Positions 39,211 through 44,787 of a stretch of 64,000 nt of DNA are shown here, piece by piece. Within the stretch, counting starts at the first letter, position 1. The number at the start of each line of letters is the position of its first letter. The stretch is from NCBI GenBank assembly GCA_963576735.1, contig OY755170.1, positions 21,126,875 through 21,190,874 on the forward strand, read 5' to 3'. A program made the position numbers and the translations under genes. The DNA is from Bedellia somnulentella (taxonomy: Eukaryota > Arthropoda > Insecta > Lepidoptera > Bedelliidae). The notes below the pieces were generated by a model. That model was not told the origin of the DNA, did no database searches, and was given only the letters and a program-made list of their open reading frames with translations.

Positions 39211-42200
39211 TATTCCAAAGGAATATCTAGGAAAGCCGCTGCACTAAATTATAAATATTTCTTAATACATACATACACTACATACATACACACTCACGGC
39301 TATAAATCCCGAGACGGGGTAGCCAGAGCTAAGGAATTAGAAATTCCACAGCTACATTTGGAAACTTGAGTGGGGAAAAGATGGTAAAGTAAAGGTTGTT
39401 GGTGATGGGTCTCCAACCGCATCGCCCAAAAATCCCTTAAAAGCCCCAATACCGTTAGTCGCCTCTTACGTACACCCACCGGAAGAAATGGGGTGGTGCT
39501 ACTCTAAGCCTCTAATACATACGAATATCACGAAGTTCCCATAGTATCTACCGTATGCTACACTGTGTAATGACAATAGGTGAATTCTAAACTCATGGGT
39601 AACAATTCCTCACAGCCCATATATGTCCCCACCAAGGGACTCGAGCCTACCCTATATAGGGTGATTTGGCCTTAGCTGGCCATGTGCGGGTGGCAGATTG
39701 GTAACAATGATAAATATGAATGAAGACTTACCTTCTCAGATACGTGTACGTGTAGACACGTTGATAAAATATTACGACAAACATAGCCATAATGACAGTG
39801 GTCTTTTAAAAGTATCTTTCTTGTCGCGATCCGTCGTTAAGATCGCGTAAGTGTAGTCACTATCACCCGACTTTTGAGTCCACAAACGCGCTTTTACCCT
39901 ACTAGAATACAGCTGAAATTACTTCCACTGAAATTTGCATCTGATTTCCTATTTTGTAGACGTAATGCCACCTCAAAGTGACGCATAAACGTGGCGGCAA
40001 TCACTTTACTACTGATGTTTGCTTGTTGGGTAGGTACAGGATACCCGTGGGGGTTAATCAATAAAAAATAAAAAAGTTTCTTTAAAACAGCTCGAGCTGA
40101 TTCGGAGAAGGCTCAGTTAAAGTTTTATTTTATATAACTACTATATTAATTTCTCAGGTACTCGGATTAATAGAAAAAGAAAACTTAGTGAGTCTTAGAT
40201 CGGATTTCAGCAGCGCTTTATCTATCTCGACGTCGTCTTATCAAGTATCGCTGCGTGGGTTGAGTTCGTCGAAGAAATCCAATCAGCGCTTCTCTTGGAA
40301 TACTTCATTATGTTCAATCCTAGCCAGCTGTTTATCTGTAGAAATTCTCTCTAAAGAAATAAATCTATACGAGAACTGTTGGAAAGTTTTCTTCTTAGAA
40401 ATAACAATACGTAATATAAAACTAGAGTTTTTTTACAGATACGTTCCATACAAATCCTCAATTTAAATTGGTCTTAGAAGAAGACGACGAAATTGTCATA
40501 GGACTCAATCAGCATTCCATAACAGAGCCTAAAGTCATTGGTTTTATCGGTTACAAACTGCAGGAAGAAATATTTTCAAACATGGCTCCAGCCTTTTTCA
40601 TGACAAACAAATCAAGACTTACCTCACACTACACAAACAGTCGTCAAGTTAGTCAAAGGTAAACGTTGTAGTGAAATATTTTCCACTTTTTTTTTAACTT
40701 CTCAAATAGCGTCTTTGTATTTTATTACATTTAAACAAAAAACAGAATACATTTTCTTATAAAAAAAAATATGTGTGACCCATGAAGTATTTCATAGTAG
40801 CTCGTACAAGTAAGCAATTGGACAAAAAAAGTAAAAAGATATGCCGGAATCAACGCAACTTATCCTTATTTTTCATAGTATTTGTTAGAAAGACAAAAAA
40901 TCATTTGCATTTATAAAAAATGTGCTATCTCTTAAAAATGTCTGACTGTGTTATGCTCAAACTAATTTTGTTGTTTGTATTTATTAAGATCTACAACTGT
41001 ACAACATATATTTTATTTAGATTATTCTGTTTCTTGTTATTTAAGTTAGTTTAAAGGGGATGGGGTACAAATGTTACCACATTTGGAGTTTATACCCTTT
41101 CTAACTATACATTTAGAAAAATATGGTATGACGAACGTCGATATCTTCATAAAGACCTAATGATAGACACGCCACATGTAGTTTTCATAAAAAAATATAT
41201 TTGAACATAATCTTTTTTTTTAACATTATTTCAATATTTTAGGTATAAATTGGAAGCCGGTGTTTATCTTATAATGCCAACAACTCTGGGCCCCAGACAC
41301 GAGACGAATTTTACTTTAAGAATATTATCCACTAAAGAGGTTAAAATGTCCGGCTTGGATTTTAAACCGGAAGTAACCAAAAATGTGATTATTCGAGCTC
41401 CACCCAACACCCACGCCGTCAACTTTTCTCAATACGAAGCAATATTTCTAAGACTAGCCGACGAACACAAATCAATAGATGCTTTCGAGCTTCAAGAATT
41501 GTTGGATGATTGTCTACCAAACGATTACATCAAGAGCTGTGCAACAATCGATACTTGCAGACAGATCGTGTTAACCTTTGATGTATCCTTTACATGTGTG
41601 AGAGTTGTTTGAACGTGAGTCTATCATAGACGGGTGGAGAGGGATGTTCATATTCGTTACTACTACCACATTGCACTTTATTGTTTTGTACGCTGTCCAT
41701 TGCATGTCGCATTTGTCAAAGCGTTGGAAACACAGAATTTCTGATTAAATTTGAGCAGTGGTTTGAAATACGAGTGCGCCTTTGAATACAATTTGTGTTG
41801 TAAAATACTATTTTAAAATGCATGTGGAAAGGTCTTCGTCTTTAATGCATATAATATAATATTGTACAATAGGCTATTTGACTGTAAAAAAAATATATAT
41901 TTCTTATATTTCATTAGTCTTAATATATATATCAGTTTTGATTGTAATTTATTTCCAATATTGTGAAAAGCCACAATTTCTGTATATATTTTTTAGTTGT
42001 CATTGTTATAAAAATAAAATACAATGGTTTTTCGTTTTATATACTTTGTACAAATTCCTTAACTTTATAAACAGAAACGATCCAACGGGCGAATATACTT
42101 AGCTGAGTTTAAGGATTTTATGTGCAGTCTCAAGAAATGGCAGAGCATATTCAATCACCATTCCAAAGACCGAATGGGAGTACTTCCTGATGATCATTTG

Positions 42201-43689
42201 AGGGATGCTTTAAAGGATGTAGGTTTTGTTTTGACTGAGAAAATGATGCATCTAATTGTTCTGCGATACCTGAGGAAAGATGGGACACTTCGGTTCGGAG
42301 ATTTCGTCTCTGTTATTCTTTTGCTTCATCGTGCTTTCAGTAAGGATATTTTTGTATTATTCTCAAATTCAACAATTTGTCAAACATCGCTCTCATACTC
42401 ACCTCGGCTAATTATTTCTAATATTGAAAGCCGGAGCTGTGATTTAGTTGTTTCTTTTAGTCATCCACTTTTGGAAGCTGATTTGGAGAAGACTCAAACG
42501 TTCACACCGAATATCCCTGAAGGGATTGGCAGAGGTACGAATACATCTGAACATCACGGGACATTGTCAACTGATGTTGTTTTGTACGAATACACTGGCA
42601 CATGACTAAGTACAAGTTGGTCGTGTGGGTTTTCTCACAAGTTTTTCCCTCACCGTTAACAACCATCATCAATTAACAACATGTTTGTCTTTAGAAAAGA
42701 CAATATGATGTAGGACGAGCCGGGATTTGAACCTACGCCTGTCACATTAGCTACTCTCCTACGCCACAAGTCTCAATTGTTTCGAAAGATTTGTTATAAT
42801 GACATAAACAAAAACGTTCACGCCAAATATCCCCGAAGGGGTTGGCAGAGGTACTAATACTTCTGGACATCACGTGACTTTGTCACCTGGTGTTCAGAGT
42901 ACCCACGGTTTTGCATGTACAGTGTAATGTAGGGCAGGCCTATTTGTACGAATACACATTCTAAGTCTAAGTAAGTAAGTAGAACTCAGCCATGTGGGTT
43001 TCCTCACGATGTTTTCCCTCACCGTTAACAAACATGATCAATAACATACTCGTTTAATAAGCATTGTTTTACTTTGCAGGCGTTTTTGAATCAAAGTCAA
43101 AACAGTCGCAGTGTTTTGTGGCACCATTAGAAGAGGTGAGTCTTGTATTTTAACGTACACTATAGATTGTATGAACGTTATTACTCCTTAGCTCCAATGC
43201 CAGCCAATAGACTTACCGTATTTCGTCATTCTACGAATAGGTTATAATATAAAATAATATTAAGGCACTATAAAGATTTCAATTTTACACAAAGGTTACT
43301 AAGAAGCTCAGAAAGGAAGTTATAAAACCAAATAAGTATAATTAAATTTTATGATAATAATCATGATAATCATGAGCGCATAAATTACTGTGTAATGCCG
43401 ACTTAGAATGTCACTACCCCTTTCTACCCACGGGTGCCGTAAGAGGCGACTATGGGAACTTTTAGTGGTTTTTGGGTGACGCGATTGGAGACCCATGATA
43501 CCTTATTTCTACCATTTTGTCCCCTATCAACTACCAAATGTGGCTGAGGAGTTTCGAGCTCTAAAGCTCTGGCTACCATTTTTTTTGGAATTTATGGCCG
43601 TAATTATATGTGTGTATTAGCAGAAAAACTGCGAAATTTCAATATAATTATTTTTGTTTCAGTGGCTACATTTGTTGTTGATGTGTTAG
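9134..43689 (+). CDS. CalpC: Calpain-C-type catalytically inactive calpain (complete, 13 coding exons)
   Basis: Exons: 9134-9271, 18899-18968, 25099-25210, 26214-26354, 28062-28230, 35874-35942, 36307-36404, 36887-37122, 40439-40658, 41243-41582, 42075-42339, 43080-43135, 43663-43689. All have GT/AG borders and the phases join into one 1941-nt frame (646 residues). Drosophila CalpC is about 680 residues. The N-terminus has the calpain signature LWQDPELPATQYSVFY. The protease core follows, but GxCW is GDEW (Glu72 for Cys), the His site is Met224 in GLSVNMSF, and the RNPWG block is RLCRPP (Arg248 for Asn). Residues about 320-450 form domain III (GGCRN, TNPQF, FFMTNKSR, MPTTLGP). The C-terminus is penta-EF-hand, with one good loop at 531-542 and others degenerate. 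CalpC is known as a pseudoprotease in Drosophila. A regulatory or binding role is inference. A stop lies directly upstream in frame with the first exon, supporting this ATG. Confidence 0.9.
9500..9590 (-). repeat. SINE-like family A fragment
   Basis: Central part only: 'CCACTTTTGGAAGTTGAATG' followed by 'GGGTCTCCAACTGCATCGC'. It lies in CalpC intron 1. Confidence 0.55.
9625..9647. repeat. (AT)n microsatellite
   Basis: About 11 uninterrupted AT units, with more TA-rich sequence to 9690. Confidence 0.8.
9689..9896 (+). repeat. SINE family B, 5'-truncated copy
   Basis: Starts at CCCACATGGCTGAG, lacks the tRNA-like head, and ends CGTGAACG followed by TTATG units. Confidence 0.75.
10081..10220 (+). 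repeat. LINE 3' UTR fragment with (TTCTA)n tail
   Basis: Contains GGTTGTCTGGAAGAGATCGC, 'GATAAGACCGCC' and 'GTGCAATAAAGAG' followed by TTCTATTCTATTC. This is the familiar 3' end of insect Jockey/CR1-like elements; the family assignment rests on recall. Confidence 0.6.
10222..10347 (-). repeat. Inverted copy of the 5930-6060 repeat
   Basis: Reverse complement matches 5930-6060 closely (GCGGGCAAAAAG, ACGCGGACG, CCGGATGCAAAAAA). Both copies are non-coding. Confidence 0.65.
11240..11447 (-). repeat. SINE-like family A copy
   Basis: The ACATACATACATATACTCAC tail lies at the left, and the body runs to GTTAGTCGCCTCTTAC. The 5' head is missing. Confidence 0.75.
11497..11672 (+). repeat. SINE family B, truncated copy
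   Basis: 'GAAACTCACATGGCTAAGTTG' through 'CCAACGCCTTCGGGAATATA' to CGGCGTGAACC; the tail has decayed. Confidence 0.65.
12531..12774 (-). repeat. SINE-like family A, near full-length
   Basis: Runs from ACATACATACATATACTCAC (tail) to CACTACACGGCAA (head) with all family blocks present. Confidence 0.8.
13258..13600 (+). repeat. Dispersed lepidopteran retroelement fragment
   Basis: 'ACTAGCTGACCCCACAGACTTCG', 'GGGATAAAAAGTGTCCTATT' and an 'ACAAACACACAAACATC' end resemble the elements at 6834 and 15150. No ORF. Confidence 0.5.
14050..14232 (+). repeat. Dispersed retroelement 3' fragment
   Basis: Ends with 'CAAACAAACAAACTC' and 'TTTATAATATTAGTATAGATT', the same terminus as the copy at 6834-7070. 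Confidence 0.45.
14318..14465 (+). repeat. LINE 3' end fragment with internal deletion
   Basis: 'GTGCTCAAAAAGTTAGGCGTCC' and 'AAAAGAGCATGTATGAAAAAG' match the LINE copies at 17777 and 23868; the block coding EVFQDRTKWRSI is deleted before the tail. Confidence 0.65.
14715..14800 (+). repeat. LINE 3' end fragment
   Basis: Carries GGTTAGCCAGGATCGTAC, 'GGCGATCGATAGTCTCTACC' and 'GGGAACTAATGGCGTGA', the terminal part of the same LINE family. Confidence 0.65.
14872..15116 (-). repeat. SINE-like family A, full-length
   Basis: Tail at the left (ACATATAATCACGGC), head at the right (GACACTACACAGCAA). Confidence 0.8.
15150..15300 (+). repeat. Dispersed lepidopteran repeat fragment
   Basis: 'CTAGTTGACCCGCGCAACTTTG' and 'GCCGGGATAAAAAGTATG' are shared with other copies in the window. 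Confidence 0.45.
15611..15835 (-). repeat. SINE-like family A, near full-length
   Basis: Runs ACATACATATACTCACGGC to CACTACACGGCAA. A short deletion removes the 'TAGTCGCCTCTTA' block. Confidence 0.8.
16119..16255 (-). other. Exon-like, codon-biased orphan ORF of unknown origin
   Basis: On the minus strand an acceptor-like CTATTGTAG is followed by an open frame of about 42 codons, ending TAA at 16121-16119. It includes AEAFTLFALAEFLYMTVQ and SANFRSVGCNKPMAM. The patch is much richer in GC than its surroundings, and most codons end in G or C, unlike intronic sequence. The hydrophobic stretch could be a membrane segment. I do not recognise the family. It could be an exon of a nested antisense gene or a decayed gene fragment. 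Confidence 0.3.
16707..16745 (-). repeat. LINE 3' end remnant
   Basis: 'ACTATCGATCGCCAATTTGTAC' and 'ATCCTGGCAAA' are the reverse complement of the LINE block coding FQDRTKWRSI. Confidence 0.5.
17777..18152 (+). pseudogene. Non-LTR retrotransposon 3' end (degenerate reverse transcriptase C-terminus)
   Basis: Two frames read IRERCGVKDEIVKK, LRWFMHIRRMND, YRANVEGNVSRGRPRRTHLD and QIECVLKKAGVRSMKN, then KRLMDVSEAREVFQDR and TKWRSIVSAYPNG. This is the C-terminal tail that follows the RT domain in lepidopteran LINEs of RTE or related type. A frameshift follows RRMND and a stop follows SMKNK. It ends GGCGTGAGTATATGTATGTA. 5'-truncated, as is usual for LINE insertions. Confidence 0.75.
18153..18898 (+). 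other. CalpC intron 1 end, no feature recognised
   Basis: The only notable item is an open frame at 18371-18640 starting in a GC-rich patch (GGCTGCGGACGCCCCC). Its product is not recognised and its codon use is not convincing. Confidence 0.3.
18899..18968 (+). CDS. CalpC: CalpC coding exon 2
   Basis: Codes for residues 47-69 plus one base of Gly70. It ends ...VVPGLMG, where active calpains have QGxxG before the catalytic Cys. Acceptor TTTCTAG, donor GTGAGA. Confidence 0.85.
19041..20064. mobile_element. Foldback element with ~190-bp terminal inverted repeats
   Basis: Arms 19041-19231 and 19872-20064 are near-perfect reverse complements, sharing for example GAAGTCGGTGCCAAAC and 'CAACTCTATTCAACTTCTTC'. 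The 640-bp spacer contains a GC-rich block with CCTATAAAAGCG (TATA-like, 19733-19740) followed by CGACGTCGTTGCGAGCGG, so it may carry its own Pol II promoter. No transposase ORF is present. It lies in CalpC intron 2. Confidence 0.7.
20250..20575 (+). pseudogene. STPR-like repeat ORF fragment, split by a MITE
   Basis: Reading ALRKSRVRENETRIEKKQRL before 20331 and NERDCQRAALAAETDEQRE after 20467 gives one continuous frame once the 131-bp insert and one copy of the TTCAG duplication are ignored; it then meets TAG after NTLIYI. The pattern resembles the 23-residue STPR repeat found in FMBP-1 and in proteins of Helitron-like elements. It is probably a transposon coding relic; the family assignment is inference. 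Confidence 0.5.
20332..20462. mobile_element. 131-bp MITE with TTCAG target duplication
   Basis: Ends are CAGGGCAAGCACGAG and CTCGTGCTTGCCC (inverted repeats). TTCAG is found on both sides (20327-20331 and 20463-20467). It interrupts the STPR-like frame, which is restored if it is removed. Confidence 0.7.
20867..21618. repeat. Tandem array of ~145-bp units
   Basis: About five units, each starting near CAGAACCTCCTTTCTTTTT and carrying 'GTCGGTTAA', 'ACTTTTCTGAAAACCGCATCC', 'GAGATAATCGCGGACCAAC' and CATACATACAGGTC. Starts at 21145, 21289 and 21434 give periods of 144-145; the outer units are diverged. The units resemble a retroelement 3' tail. Confidence 0.75.
21671..21735 (-). repeat. LINE 3' tail fragment
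   Basis: ATACATACATATACTCACGC then 'CGTTAATTCTCATTGGGGTA': the inverted terminus of the 23868 LINE family. Confidence 0.55.
21755..21905 (+). repeat. Dispersed lepidopteran repeat fragment
   Basis: 'ACTAGTGGATCGGCGCAGCTTCGTACG' type head, related to the copies at 13258 and 15150; the remainder is degraded. Confidence 0.4.
22542..22735 (+). repeat. SINE-like family A copy with internal deletion
   Basis: Head GCTGTGTAGTGTCGGCTTAG, deletion of the GGCGACTAA block, then 'TTTGGGCGATGTGGTTGGAG' to TTTATAGC. It abuts an oppositely oriented copy at 22728. Confidence 0.7.
22895..23326 (+). mobile_element. Internally deleted mariner-like element
   Basis: TA-flanked inverted repeats: TACGAGGGGCATGCC at the left and GGCATGCCCCTCGTA at the right, followed inward by related 'AGAAGTTAGATAC' and 'GTATCTAGTTACTTTT'. 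Only the 3' end of a transposase gene remains, so it is non-autonomous. Total length 432 bp. Confidence 0.85.
23028..23279 (+). pseudogene. Mariner transposase C-terminal remnant
   Basis: An 83-codon open frame. The part from about residue 23 matches the mariner transposase end: KLKGKRFESKEDALVAYN, then WSHVFSNWFRRMEKCI and GEYFEKID. The DDE catalytic core is absent. The first ~20 residues are probably not authentic. It stops shortly before the right inverted repeat, as in intact mariners. Confidence 0.8.
23868..24208 (+). pseudogene. Non-LTR retrotransposon 3' end (degenerate RT C-terminus)
   Basis: Same family as 17777-18152: GNVSRERPRKTHLDQIESV, LKKASVRSMENKRACMKRL, MDVNEAREVFQDRTKWRSI then a tail CGTGAGTATATGTATGTATG. 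Upstream parts carry frameshifts. It ends at 24208, probably the original 3' terminus. Confidence 0.75.
24209..25098 (+). other. CalpC intron 2 remainder, nothing recognised
   Basis: AT-rich sequence with stops in all frames and no repeat of this window. Confidence 0.5.
25099..25210 (+). CDS. CalpC: CalpC coding exon 3 (active-site Cys replaced)
   Basis: Begins G|DEWLVSCLGVLYLS: the GDCW motif reads GDEW, with Glu72 at the nucleophile position. It continues to EPYAGIFR, the conserved YAGIFHF block. The donor is AG|GTAATT, phase 2. Confidence 0.9.
26214..26354 (+). CDS. CalpC: CalpC coding exon 4
   Basis: Encodes FRVWWCGQWMEVLVDDRLPT... and ALLEKAYAK, the most conserved stretches of the calpain core (VVIDDRLPT and ALLEKAYAKL in relatives). 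Donor AA|GTATGT. Confidence 0.93.
26738..26751 (+). promoter_or_regulatory. RFX X-box-like site in CalpC intron 4
   Basis: GTCCCCATGGCAAC fits the RFX X-box consensus GTYNCC-N2-RGNAAC at every position. It sits in a small GC-rich patch (GGCGCGCCGG just upstream). Function is inferred from the motif only. Confidence 0.4.
26890..27096 (-). repeat. SINE-like family A, diverged copy
   Basis: 'CATGCTCACGGCTATAAATC' to 'AAGTCGCCTCTTAGGACACCC' and TAAGCTGAC; the tail has decayed. Confidence 0.65.
27097..28061 (+). other. CalpC intron 4 remainder, nothing recognised
   Basis: No repeat or gene recognised. Overlapping open frames on both strands at 27572-27826 have no known product. Confidence 0.4.
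28062..28230 (+). CDS. CalpC: CalpC coding exon 5
   Basis: Encodes LLGSYEALKYGN...GFVELTGGIAESIE (calpain LxGSYEAL and DFTGGVSE blocks) and ends SLQVRG at phase 0. Donor GGG|GTAAGT. Confidence 0.93.
29030..29180 (+). promoter_or_regulatory. GC-rich islet with near-palindromic RFX X-box
   Basis: The islet is rich in GC and CpG within an AT-rich intron. At 29122-29135 lies GTTGCCATGGTAAC, an exact X-box consensus match. It is followed by CGGCCGCCGCGCCGC and a GCCGGACGGC/GCCCGGC cluster. Candidate enhancer or cryptic promoter in CalpC intron 5; no exon structure could be supported. Confidence 0.4.
29826..29857. promoter_or_regulatory. Inverted pair of X-box-like half-sites
   Basis: CCGTTACCTAGGT and ACCTAGCAACGG face each other across 29824-29860. 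The right one (ATCACCTAGCAAC, 29845-29857) fits the loose X-box pattern RYYNYY-N-RRNRAC. AAAATGGCG, a PHO/YY1-like core, lies about 30 bases upstream. Confidence 0.3.
30170..30450 (-). repeat. GC-rich block of unknown origin
   Basis: Sharply higher GC than its flanks with two overlapping minus-strand open frames (30168-30389 and 30232-30441). It includes an inverted pair GAGAGTCG/CGACTCTC near 30390-30435. It looks like an old transposon coding fragment; no family was recognised. Confidence 0.3.
30580..30665 (-). repeat. tRNA-derived SINE head
   Basis: The minus strand reads TGGAAAGGTGACTAGCTTC then GGTTCGAACCCCACTGAGAG, giving a B box GGTTCGAACC at the usual distance from an A-box-like segment. 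There is no acceptor-stem closure, so it is not called a tRNA gene. Confidence 0.55.
31608..31861 (-). repeat. SINE-like family A, full-length
   Basis: ACATACATACATATATAC tail at the left, GACACTACACAGCAA head at the right, all blocks present and little diverged. Confidence 0.8.
32200..33513. mobile_element. Non-autonomous TIR DNA transposon with internal duplication
   Basis: The ends GTATTTTTGAAATCTAGTCG (32200-) and CGACTAGATTTCAAAAATAC (-33513) are perfect inverted repeats of about 27 bp, each bounded by TA, suggesting a TA target site. The interior holds a perfect 417-bp tandem duplication and an unrecognised 62-codon frame at 33122-33310 with no visible transposase motif. Family not determined. 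Confidence 0.7.
32246..33081 (+). repeat. Perfect tandem duplication (2 x 417 bp, period 419)
   Basis: 32246-32662 and 32665-33081 appear identical base for base. Each copy has a CpG-rich patch (CCGCCGCGCGCACAACG), an Inr-like TGAATCAGTTC and an ATGGATTC stretch ending in a strong donor TAG|GTAAGT, so each could be a duplicated promoter and first exon of the parent transposon. Confidence 0.85.
33514..35700 (+). repeat. CalpC intron 5 remainder, retroelement tail remnants only
   Basis: At about 33880-34330, 'ACAGACAGACAGACAGTGGA' and 'TAGTAATAGGGTCCCGTTTG' are typical lepidopteran LINE 3' tail sequences. At 34971-35060 a 40-bp direct repeat (GCAAATATTTCCTT...TTAATATAGTGG) occurs twice. Otherwise AT-rich with no gene. 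Confidence 0.45.
35722..35808 (+). repeat. SINE-like family A fragment
   Basis: 'CCCCACTCAACTTTCAAAAG' and 'TGGCTGAGCAATCTCTAATTCC' from the central part; both ends are lost. It lies 65 bp before CalpC exon 6. Confidence 0.55.
35874..35942 (+). CDS. CalpC: CalpC coding exon 6 (active-site His replaced)
   Basis: Twenty-three codons, residues 211-233. HGLSVNMSFRIYCIEQ aligns with the GLVxGHAYSVT motif; Met224 is at the catalytic His position. Acceptor TTTCAG, donor CAG|GTACTT. Confidence 0.88.
36307..36404 (+). CDS. CalpC: CalpC coding exon 7 (active-site Asn replaced)
   Basis: GPIRLVRLCRPPATEDV replaces the LIRLRNPWGxxEW block: Arg248 is at the Asn position and Pro250 at the Trp position. 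Phase 2 donor CA|GTAAGT. Confidence 0.88.
36887..37122 (+). CDS. CalpC: CalpC coding exon 8
   Basis: Encodes GFWMFYSDFKTLFSHVVVIYL (calpain GEFWMxxxDF..F) and the start of domain III, with FQGGWKRGVTAGGCRN. Phase 1 donor G|GTAAGT. Confidence 0.9.
37328..37413. repeat. AT-rich hairpin
   Basis: AATAAAGAATAAAAGGAAAG pairs with CTTTCCTTTATTTATTCTTT across a loop containing GACACAGGCGGG. A short foldback, perhaps a MITE. Confidence 0.55.
37571..37822 (+). repeat. SINE-like family A, full-length with long (TATG)n tail
   Basis: GCCGTGTAGTGCCGGCTTAC to GCCGTGAGTATATG followed by at least four TATG units. Confidence 0.8.
37823..39175 (+). other. CalpC intron 8, no gene recognised
   Basis: AT-rich. 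A decayed coding-like frame at about 38540-38674 (LLTDPRTLHNMPVSN) hints at an old transposon or gene fragment, with stops soon after. Confidence 0.3.
39176..39208. repeat. (TA)n microsatellite
   Basis: About 16 TA units. Confidence 0.85.
39266..39512 (-). repeat. SINE-like family A copy
   Basis: CATACATACACTACATACATACACACTC tail region at the left through 'GTTAGTCGCCTCTTACGTAC' to CTACTCTAAGCC. The last bases of the head are missing. Confidence 0.75.
39588..39712 (-). repeat. SINE family C fragment
   Basis: Reverse complement of the 1050-1135 part of the 785-1145 copy: CAGCCCATATATGTCCCCAC and GGGACTCGAGCCTACCC. Confidence 0.6.
40439..40658 (+). CDS. CalpC: CalpC coding exon 9
   Basis: Domain III: DTFHTNPQFKLVLEEDDE, IGFIGYKLQEE and FFMTNKSRLTSHYTNSRQVSQ, matching the calpain NPQF...IGFxxY...RxxxNSREV order. 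Phase 2 donor AG|GTAAAC. Confidence 0.9.
41243..41582 (+). CDS. CalpC: CalpC coding exon 10
   Basis: Encodes the end of domain III (KLEAGVYLIMPTTLGPRHETNFTLRI), a linker and the first EF-hand helices (DEHKSIDAFELQELLDDCL). The donor chosen is GAT|GTATCC at 41582/41583, because it rebuilds an exact 12-residue EF loop with exon 11. A stronger in-frame donor lies 15 bases downstream. Confidence 0.85.
42075..42339 (+). CDS. CalpC: CalpC coding exon 11 (EF-hands)
   Basis: Encodes KRSNGRIYLAEFKDFM, completing the EF loop that starts at Asp531, then KKWQSIFNHHSKDRMG (a degenerate loop) and LRYLRKDGTLRFGDFVSVI. Donor A|GTAAGG. Confidence 0.88.
42468..42790 (-). repeat. SINE family B, near full-length
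   Basis: The tRNA-like head is at the right: GGTTCAAATCCCGG (B box, minus strand) near 42735. The body includes CCGTTAAC and GTACGAATACACTGGC. It lies in CalpC intron 11, just downstream of exon 11. Confidence 0.75.
42806..43050 (-). repeat. SINE family B, second copy in the same orientation
   Basis: 'ACGTTCACGCCAAATATCCC' through 'CCATGTGGGTTTCCTCACGATG' to 'CCGTTAACAAACATGATCAA'. It ends about 30 bp before CalpC exon 12. Confidence 0.75.
43080..43135 (+). CDS. CalpC: CalpC coding exon 12
   Basis: Short exon: acceptor TTTGCAG, coding VFESKSKQSQCFVAPLEE, donor GAG|GTGAGT. LEE joins WL in the next exon to give the calpain LxEWL ending. Confidence 0.8.
43388..43617 (+). repeat. SINE-like family A copy in CalpC intron 12
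   Basis: TGTGTAATGCCGACTTAGAA head to GGCCGTAATTATATGTGTGT tail, ending about 45 bp before the terminal exon. Confidence 0.75.
43663..43689 (+). CDS. CalpC: CalpC terminal coding exon 13
   Basis: Acceptor TTTCAG, then WLHLLLMC and TAG (43687-43689). The short terminal exon completes the EEWLxLxMY-type C-terminus found across classical calpains. Confidence 0.8.
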   Translation, partial: WLHLLLMC

Positions 43690-43932
43690 AAGAGAATGCA
43701 TCAGTTTCTTTGGCCGGGATTTAAAACCCACCGAATACGATTACGCTGGTAATTAAACATGTGTAATTACTCATATTTAATAACTAGCTGAATATATATG
43801 CGTATATAAATACTGGGGGGTTCTGTCAATAACCAAACCGTATTAATAGATCATCGGCTGATTGTGTGTAACTAATGTGAGTGAGGTAATCTCACGATTG
43901 TTCACTAAAATATCCTTAAATGGTTTCGCGGC

Positions 43933-43938
43933 AATAAA
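43933..43938 (+). terminator. Candidate CalpC polyadenylation signal
   Basis: AATAAA 244 nt after the stop codon. A second AATAAA lies at 44058-44063. Choice between them is not decidable from sequence. Confidence 0.35.
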
Positions 43939-44787
43939 CCAACATACATTTCTTGATTGATTTCAAACGACCAAGAACATCCGAGTGTGCCAATTCGTCA
44001 GGTAAGTGTCATTAATAAATATATAATTAAGTTTGCTCCTGTATCAAAAACACAGAAAATAAAGCAAAATAAGATAAGAATAACTAAAGAATAATATATT
44101 GGATTAAAAAAAAATATAATAAAAATTTAATATAAACAAACAGAAAAATACAAGTTTTGAAAAAAAAATATTTTCTTCTGTAATAGATGAATATTTAGGC
44201 TAAGACTTAATTACAAGACTGATAAATAGAAGTTTACACATCAATATTTTTCGTCATTATGTCTCTTATTGTAACATCTTAGTTAATCTAATAACTACTA
44301 AAAAAATTATTAAATCTAGATTAAGAAAATTTGTAAAGATGATATTAGGAAGCCGAGACAAGGTTCTAATGTATCTAGCAGAGGTGATATTTAATATATT
44401 TCAAAGTTTATTTGCGTTACATGTTAACCATTATGTACATTAAATGCATTACCTATTATTTAAATTAGAATGGACCTAGATAATAACAGTTATTATGTTT
44501 ATGTGATCAAGTCATGACATAAAATTTAGTTATTAAATCGTTATTTAGTTTTTGTATTGTTTTTTTAATAATTTAGCAATGATGCTGAGTCCAAGTAAAG
44601 ATTCATTGACATAGACGACATTTTTCGTTTAATATTTAATTTTTTATTGTTAGATTCTTATCAGCAGCATTTTGTTGAATATTGACATTTTTTTTTCCAT
44701 TTTGACCAACAATTTTGTTTTATAGGAAGATTATGTGACAATATTTTTTATTACATGTGTTGTGGATTACTTGTTTTGTTTTGTTAT

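Noticed and set aside
41243..41612. Open frame of 120 codons read as a separate small protein
   Set aside because: It is CalpC exon 10 plus read-through into the intron; the first 340 nt fit the calpain frame and domain order.
42120..42605. 161-codon frame as an independent EF-hand protein
   Set aside because: Its first half is CalpC exon 11; after the GTAAGG donor it runs into antisense SINE B sequence.
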